From Rikenellaceae bacterium (GTDB lineage: Bacteria; Bacteroidota; Bacteroidia; Bacteroidales; UBA932), in assembly GCA_900769145.1 (NCBI GenBank), contig CAAGFN010000106.1, forward strand, positions 1-35,231: DNA of 35,231 nucleotides, in the 5' to 3' direction. The translations under genes were made by a program, and so were the position numbers. The notes under the pieces were generated by a model, which saw nothing but the letters and a program-made list of their open reading frames with translations, had not been told where the DNA came from and made no database searches. Positions 32,399 through 35,231 of this stretch are shown one piece after another (position 1 is the stretch's first letter; each line of letters begins with the position of its first letter).

Positions 32399-32430
32399 AA
32401 AGGGGCTGGCCATTCACGGTCAGCCCCTTT
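32399..32430. terminator. Terminator between infB and the convergent Stealth gene
   Basis: AAAGGGGCTG (32399-32408) and CAGCCCCTTT (32421-32430) pair perfectly. Three further pairs (one G-U) bring the stem to 13 bp around an ATTCAC loop. The trailing tract is only moderately T-rich (GGTATTATTT). It lies 20 bases after the infB stop and 20 bases before the leftward gene's stop, so it probably serves both directions. Confidence 0.8.
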
Positions 32431-32450
32431 GGTATTATTTACGTTATTTA

Positions 32451-33437
32451 TTATTTGCCTTGGGGGTATTCAATACCAATTCTTCCGGAAAGCCACTCCA
32501 GCACCTCCCTGATATCATCCGGCTCCGCATAGCCAAGTGAATTGACACAGCAGAATTTGGCTTTCCGTGCATTGCGGAAACGCTCTAGATGTCGCTGCAT
32601 ATAATCATGGCCCTGAGGGAGGAGATATAGATAAGGGCCTTTGGCAGAGCGTCTTATAGTATTGCCCTGCTGTCTGTTCAGAAGATAGCAGAGTTCGGCC
32701 GGATTGAACTGCTGGGGCTCACGGAAACGGCACTTGATATTCGCCTCCATAAGGTCAGGATGCTTCTCGAAGAAATCCCGGAATGTGCTGACCTTCATGG
32801 GATGCGGGCTGTGGCTCAATCTGTACATCAGGTAATTCTCCCCCACCGCCTTCGCCGCATTCAGCATAAAATTTTTGAAGCTCAATGGTTTGTAGCCATT
32901 CTTACGAGGTCTGAGGAAATAATCGATACGTGCCCATACCAATGAGCAATAACGTCCGTAAACTACGATCTTGTCATCAACGAAGTAATCCTCAACCGAC
33001 GAATCGGAAACCAGCATCAGATCATCATTGAAATAAAGGAAATGCTCGCTGAGTCCCGGAATTCTCCACATCAGGGTCTCAATGGAAAGAGAATTGAAAA
33101 CGGGAAGATACTTCTCATACCCGCGGTAGATTACCTTGTGGTCAACAATTTTCAAACGTCCGCTCTGTCCTGGAAAATATTTCTCCACGAATCCGGTCAA
33201 GTCAGGGTCCTGCCCGTCAGTAATGATATAAATGTTGCGGATATACGGAGCGAACCTCAATATTGAGGCGACGCAATACTTGATTTCACCAAGGTCTGAA
33301 AAACGGATATCGCCGGCAACATCATCTTTGGAGGCATCGCCCGACAAATCGAGCTTCATCCTAGCAGCTCTGTGAGCAGGATCATTACCGTCAACCCAGG
33401 TAACAACAGCATCAACAGGATATTTCCCTTCCCGCAT
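32451..33437 (-). CDS. Stealth-family polysaccharide phosphotransferase
   Basis: A 328-residue protein of the Stealth family, enzymes that transfer hexose-1-phosphate units during capsule or surface polysaccharide synthesis. Conserved region 1 is at residues ~8-20 ('DAVVTWVDGNDP'). CR2 runs through 'LGEIKYCVASILRFAPYIRNIYIITDGQ' (quoted in part) and 'FNSLSIETLMWRIPGLSEHFLYFNDDLM' (~110-140). 'FFEKHPDLMEANIKCRFREP' and the C-terminal part fit CR3/CR4. No signal peptide or membrane helix is seen, so it is probably cytoplasmic. It has a near-ideal promoter and lies back to back with a GT2 glycosyltransferase, which points to surface-glycan work. The sugar is unknown. Confidence 0.85.
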   Translation of the reverse strand: MREGKYPVDAVVTWVDGNDPAHRAARMKLDLSGDASKDDVAGDIRFSDLGEIKYCVASILRFAPYIRNIYIITDGQDPDLTGFVEKYFPGQSGRLKIVDHKVIYRGYEKYLPVFNSLSIETLMWRIPGLSEHFLYFNDDLMLVSDSSVEDYFVDDKIVVYGRYCSLVWARIDYFLRPRKNGYKPLSFKNFMLNAAKAVGENYLMYRLSHSPHPMKVSTFRDFFEKHPDLMEANIKCRFREPQQFNPAELCYLLNRQQGNTIRRSAKGPYLYLLPQGHDYMQRHLERFRNARKAKFCCVNSLGYAEPDDIREVLEWLSGRIGIEYPQGK

Positions 33438-33471
33438 ATAGTTTTGATTTATAGGTTTTTGATAAGGTGGA

Positions 33472-33501
33472 CAAAGGTACGAATTATAAGCGACTTTTCA
33501 A
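33472..33501 (-). promoter_or_regulatory. Promoter of the Stealth gene
   Basis: On the minus strand TTG (33501-33499), a 19-base spacer and TACCTTTG (33479-33472) match the Bacteroidota promoter exactly. Initiation is predicted near 33465, giving a leader of about 28 bases. Confidence 0.8.
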
Positions 33502-33576
33502 CATTTTCTTTATCCAAAGCAACATTTCAGCTACAATATGCATCTAAAATAGCGGCTATTGAAGTAAATCTGTTAC

Positions 33577-34404
33577 ATGGAACAAAGGAAAATTTCTGTA
33601 ATCATTCCCTGCTACAAGGGAGAGGCCTTCATCGGGAGGGCATTGGACAATATCTTATCGCAGAATTACGAGAACCTTGAGATAATTGTCATCATTGACG
33701 GATTGCTGGACAATTCGAAAGAGATTGTTTCCCGCTACCCTGTCAAGATGATTGTTTTCGAGAAGAACAGGGGCGTATCGGCAGCAAGAAATGCCGGAAT
33801 AGAGGCTGCTACCGGAGATTATATCCACTTTATGGATGCAGATGACGAACTTTCGGAAGGTTATTACGAAAAGATGATAGAGGCTGCAGGAGACCGTTTC
33901 CCTGATGCTATAGCTTCAGGTGTATACAACGAGGCCCAGAAGTTCAGAAGCCAGTATTTCAGGCGCAGACGCATAATCAAGGGGACTTATCCGAAGCTGA
34001 CTGCGACCTGGTGCTGCAGGATGGGGTGCTGCTGGCGATATCTTCTCCGTACCGATTTGCTCAGGAAGAACAGCATTGACTTCGAGGAAGGGCACATAAT
34101 CGAGGACCTTCCATTCATCGTGAAGGCATTGTATTATGCAAATGAGATTGTTACGGCTCCCGGGGCAGTCTATATCTACAATGCTACTCCGGGTTCAATC
34201 ATGAACAATATGGATGAAGCGCAGAAGGAAAGGCGCGAAAAGGAGTTCCTTCATGCGTCCCAATTTCTCAAGCATTTCGGGAAGGCTCACGGCTTCATAG
34301 CTCCGGCACGGTTCAACAGCCCGTACAAATATGTCTTCCGCATCTGGCTTAATTACCAGAAGTTCCTCGAATATCTTGGTTACGGATACGTCAGACCAGC
34401 CTGA
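33577..34404 (+). CDS. Family 2 glycosyltransferase
   Basis: A 275-residue GT-A-fold glycosyltransferase, using a nucleotide sugar to extend a surface glycan. The N-terminus 'KISVIIPCYKGEAFIGRALDNI' (quoted in part), 'NRGVSAARNAGIEAATGDYI' and the metal-binding 'MDADDE' near residue 88-93 are diagnostic. 'IEDLPF' near 170 is the usual acidic acceptor-side motif. It has no membrane helix. A Cys-rich stretch ('TWCCRMGCCWRY', ~146-157) is unusual and may form a metal or structural site. It is divergent from the Stealth gene across 139 bases, in which I see no clear rightward promoter. Donor and acceptor are unknown. Confidence 0.85.
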   Translation: MEQRKISVIIPCYKGEAFIGRALDNILSQNYENLEIIVIIDGLLDNSKEIVSRYPVKMIVFEKNRGVSAARNAGIEAATGDYIHFMDADDELSEGYYEKMIEAAGDRFPDAIASGVYNEAQKFRSQYFRRRRIIKGTYPKLTATWCCRMGCCWRYLLRTDLLRKNSIDFEEGHIIEDLPFIVKALYYANEIVTAPGAVYIYNATPGSIMNNMDEAQKERREKEFLHASQFLKHFGKAHGFIAPARFNSPYKYVFRIWLNYQKFLEYLGYGYVRPA

Positions 34405-34432
34405 CAATCTGATACCTTTTCCGGCATCGGAT

Positions 34433-34463
34433 TTGGAATTTAGACACGAAGAGGGTAACTTTG
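34433..34463 (+). promoter_or_regulatory. Promoter of the Fur-family regulator gene
   Basis: TTTG with TTG at 34433-34435, a 20-base spacer and TAACTTTG at 34456-34463 match the Bacteroidota promoter exactly. Initiation near 34470 lies downstream of the longest ORF's first ATG (34461), so translation must start later, at 34530. Confidence 0.8.
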
Positions 34464-34529
34464 CGACAGATCGTTGCCCGGGTTTTCGCAGGGTGCGGGA
34501 ATCCGGGCAATTTCAATTTGAGTCTTGAG

Positions 34530-34976
34530 ATGTGCAATGAAGAAGAGATCCTGGGCCGTGCAGGAATACGGGCCACAGCCATCAGGCTGCTAATATTCAA
34601 GGAGATAGTCCGCATTGACCGCACGTTCAACCTGTCCGAGATGGAGGAGAGACTTGACACCGTGGACAAATCCACTCTTTTCCGCACATTGACCCTGTTC
34701 CAGCAGCACCACATACTTCACGAAGTGGACAACGGCAGCGGTTCCAAGCTTTACTGCCTCTGCACCTGCGGTTCCTCCAATCACACCTCACACATCCACT
34801 TCACCTGCACCTCCTGCCACAGGACATTCTGCATCAAGGACATCACCACCTCCAGCATTCCCCTGCCGAAAGACTTCGAAGTCGAGGAAATCAACTGCGT
34901 CATGAAGGGACTGTGTCCGGAATGCAGGAGGCGATTACTGAACTCTGGATGCTCCTTGAATCCGGCTACCCTATAA
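34530..34976 (+). CDS. Fur-family metal-responsive transcriptional regulator
   Basis: A 148-residue DNA-binding repressor of the Fur/Zur/PerR type. I use the ATG at 34530 rather than the upstream one at 34461, because the promoter's predicted start of transcription (~34470) excludes the earlier codon and the family's winged helix begins here ('GIRATAIRLLIFKEIV'). The helix-turn-helix includes 'VDKSTLFRTLTLFQQHHILHEV' (quoted in part). Metal-site residues are clear: 'HTSHIHFTCTSCHRTFC' and the distal 'CPEC', giving a paired-CxxC structural zinc. Which metal or stress it senses cannot be decided; iron, zinc and peroxide are all possible. Confidence 0.85.
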   Translation: MCNEEEILGRAGIRATAIRLLIFKEIVRIDRTFNLSEMEERLDTVDKSTLFRTLTLFQQHHILHEVDNGSGSKLYCLCTCGSSNHTSHIHFTCTSCHRTFCIKDITTSSIPLPKDFEVEEINCVMKGLCPECRRRLLNSGCSLNPATL

Positions 34977-35079
34977 GCAACGCAGAAGCCCTGGGCGTAA
35001 AAATCACCTGAACCGTTTGCGTAAGGCATTATCGGAGACAAAAGCTTCTGGCCCAGCCATTTTGCAATCAATTCATATT

Positions 35080-35231
35080 TCATATCTTCGCAGAGAAAAA
35101 TCGGAATGCCTCCTCAATATCCTCCAGCTTATACCGGTGAGTGATAATCGGTGTCGTGTCAATGAGTCCTTGTTCAATCAATGAGAGAATCTCCGCACTG
35201 TCGCAACCATCCACGCCGCCTGTCCCAAATG
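35080..35231 (-). CDS. Zinc-containing alcohol dehydrogenase-like protein, 3' end only
   Basis: The minus strand is open from the window edge to a TGA at 35082-35080. The 49 visible residues include 'FGTGGVDGCDSAEILSLIEQ', 'LIDTTPIITHRYKLEDIEEA' and 'FRFFSAKI'. This is the pattern at the end of medium-chain, zinc-dependent alcohol/polyol dehydrogenases, where 'ITHRYKLEDIEEAFRFF'-type sequence precedes a short last strand. The final '…K-V' strand common in the family is missing, so the chain seems some 10 residues short. Catalytic residues lie outside the window. The 103 bases between this stop and the Fur-family stop hold no gene I can support. Confidence 0.65.
   Translation of the reverse strand, partial: FGTGGVDGCDSAEILSLIEQGLIDTTPIITHRYKLEDIEEAFRFFSAKI

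Noticed and set aside
34781..35083. 100-residue leftward ORF starting on the stop codon of the dehydrogenase-like gene (ATGA)
   Set aside because: The start/stop overlap is suggestive of coupling, but two thirds of the ORF is antisense to the zinc-binding end of the Fur-family gene and I see no domain. It would need homologues without the overlap to be believed.
1..35231. CRISPR array, insertion sequence or second tRNA
   Set aside because: I saw no regularly spaced direct repeats, no transposase gene and no second cloverleaf. Faint or very short examples could be missed by eye.

Overview
The window is a piece of a Bacteroidales-type (Bacteroidota) chromosome carrying the right-hand end of an integrated siphovirus-like prophage. 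Four things support the host call. Promoters of the Bacteroidota form (TTG, about 19-20 bases, TAnnTTTG) precede several genes. Families typical of the phylum are present: a DUF3078 protein, a WbqC-like protein, an OmpP1/FadL-like outer-membrane protein, the archaeal/eukaryotic-type prolyl-tRNA synthetase and a Stealth-type phosphotransferase. Shine-Dalgarno sequences are mostly absent. A full lpxA-lpxC-lpxD set indicates a lipid A-bearing cell. Genus cannot be decided from the sequence. The first 20 bases are not genomic: they match the end of the Illumina TruSeq read-1 adapter.

Positions 21-11817 are prophage. Reading rightward they hold a 5'-truncated tail tape-measure gene, two large tail-tip proteins of unknown exact role, two small related baseplate/fibre proteins, two tail-fibre proteins, a hairpin, and a lysis block (small two-helix membrane protein, M15 peptidase endolysin, and a membrane-anchored protein with an outer-membrane-like C-terminus). 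A leftward tyrosine recombinase follows. It ends next to the 3' end of an initiator tRNA-fMet gene, which is the likely attachment site. Head, packaging and replication genes, and the other att copy, lie outside the window.

Positions 11818-26211 are chromosomal. They hold tRNA-fMet; hisS plus an EamA-type transporter (leftward); sppA (rightward); the leftward run proS, DUF3078 protein, tilS; a rightward pair made of a W/Y/H- and Ser-rich lipoprotein and an OmpP1/FadL-like barrel; and the lipid A run lpxD-lpxC-lpxA-wbqC (leftward). LpxC is a stand-alone protein here, whereas the Bacteroidota form I know is usually fused to FabZ.

Positions 26212-35231 hold the rest of the lipid A run, the divergent translation/transcription operon rimP-nusA-infB, a Stealth phosphotransferase and a GT2 glycosyltransferase on opposite strands, a Fur-family regulator, and the 3' end of a zinc alcohol dehydrogenase-like gene cut by the window edge.

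The most interesting unexplained structure is regulatory. lpxD and rimP are divergent and share a 313-base spacer. Each gene is preceded, within about 30 bases of its start codon, by a GC-rich hairpin with a 7-8 base T tract on its own coding strand, so both look like attenuated leaders. The proS leader carries three ATTGC(GC)AAT palindromes, two of which can pair as a 9-bp stem. I found no CRISPR array, insertion sequence or reverse transcriptase in the window.
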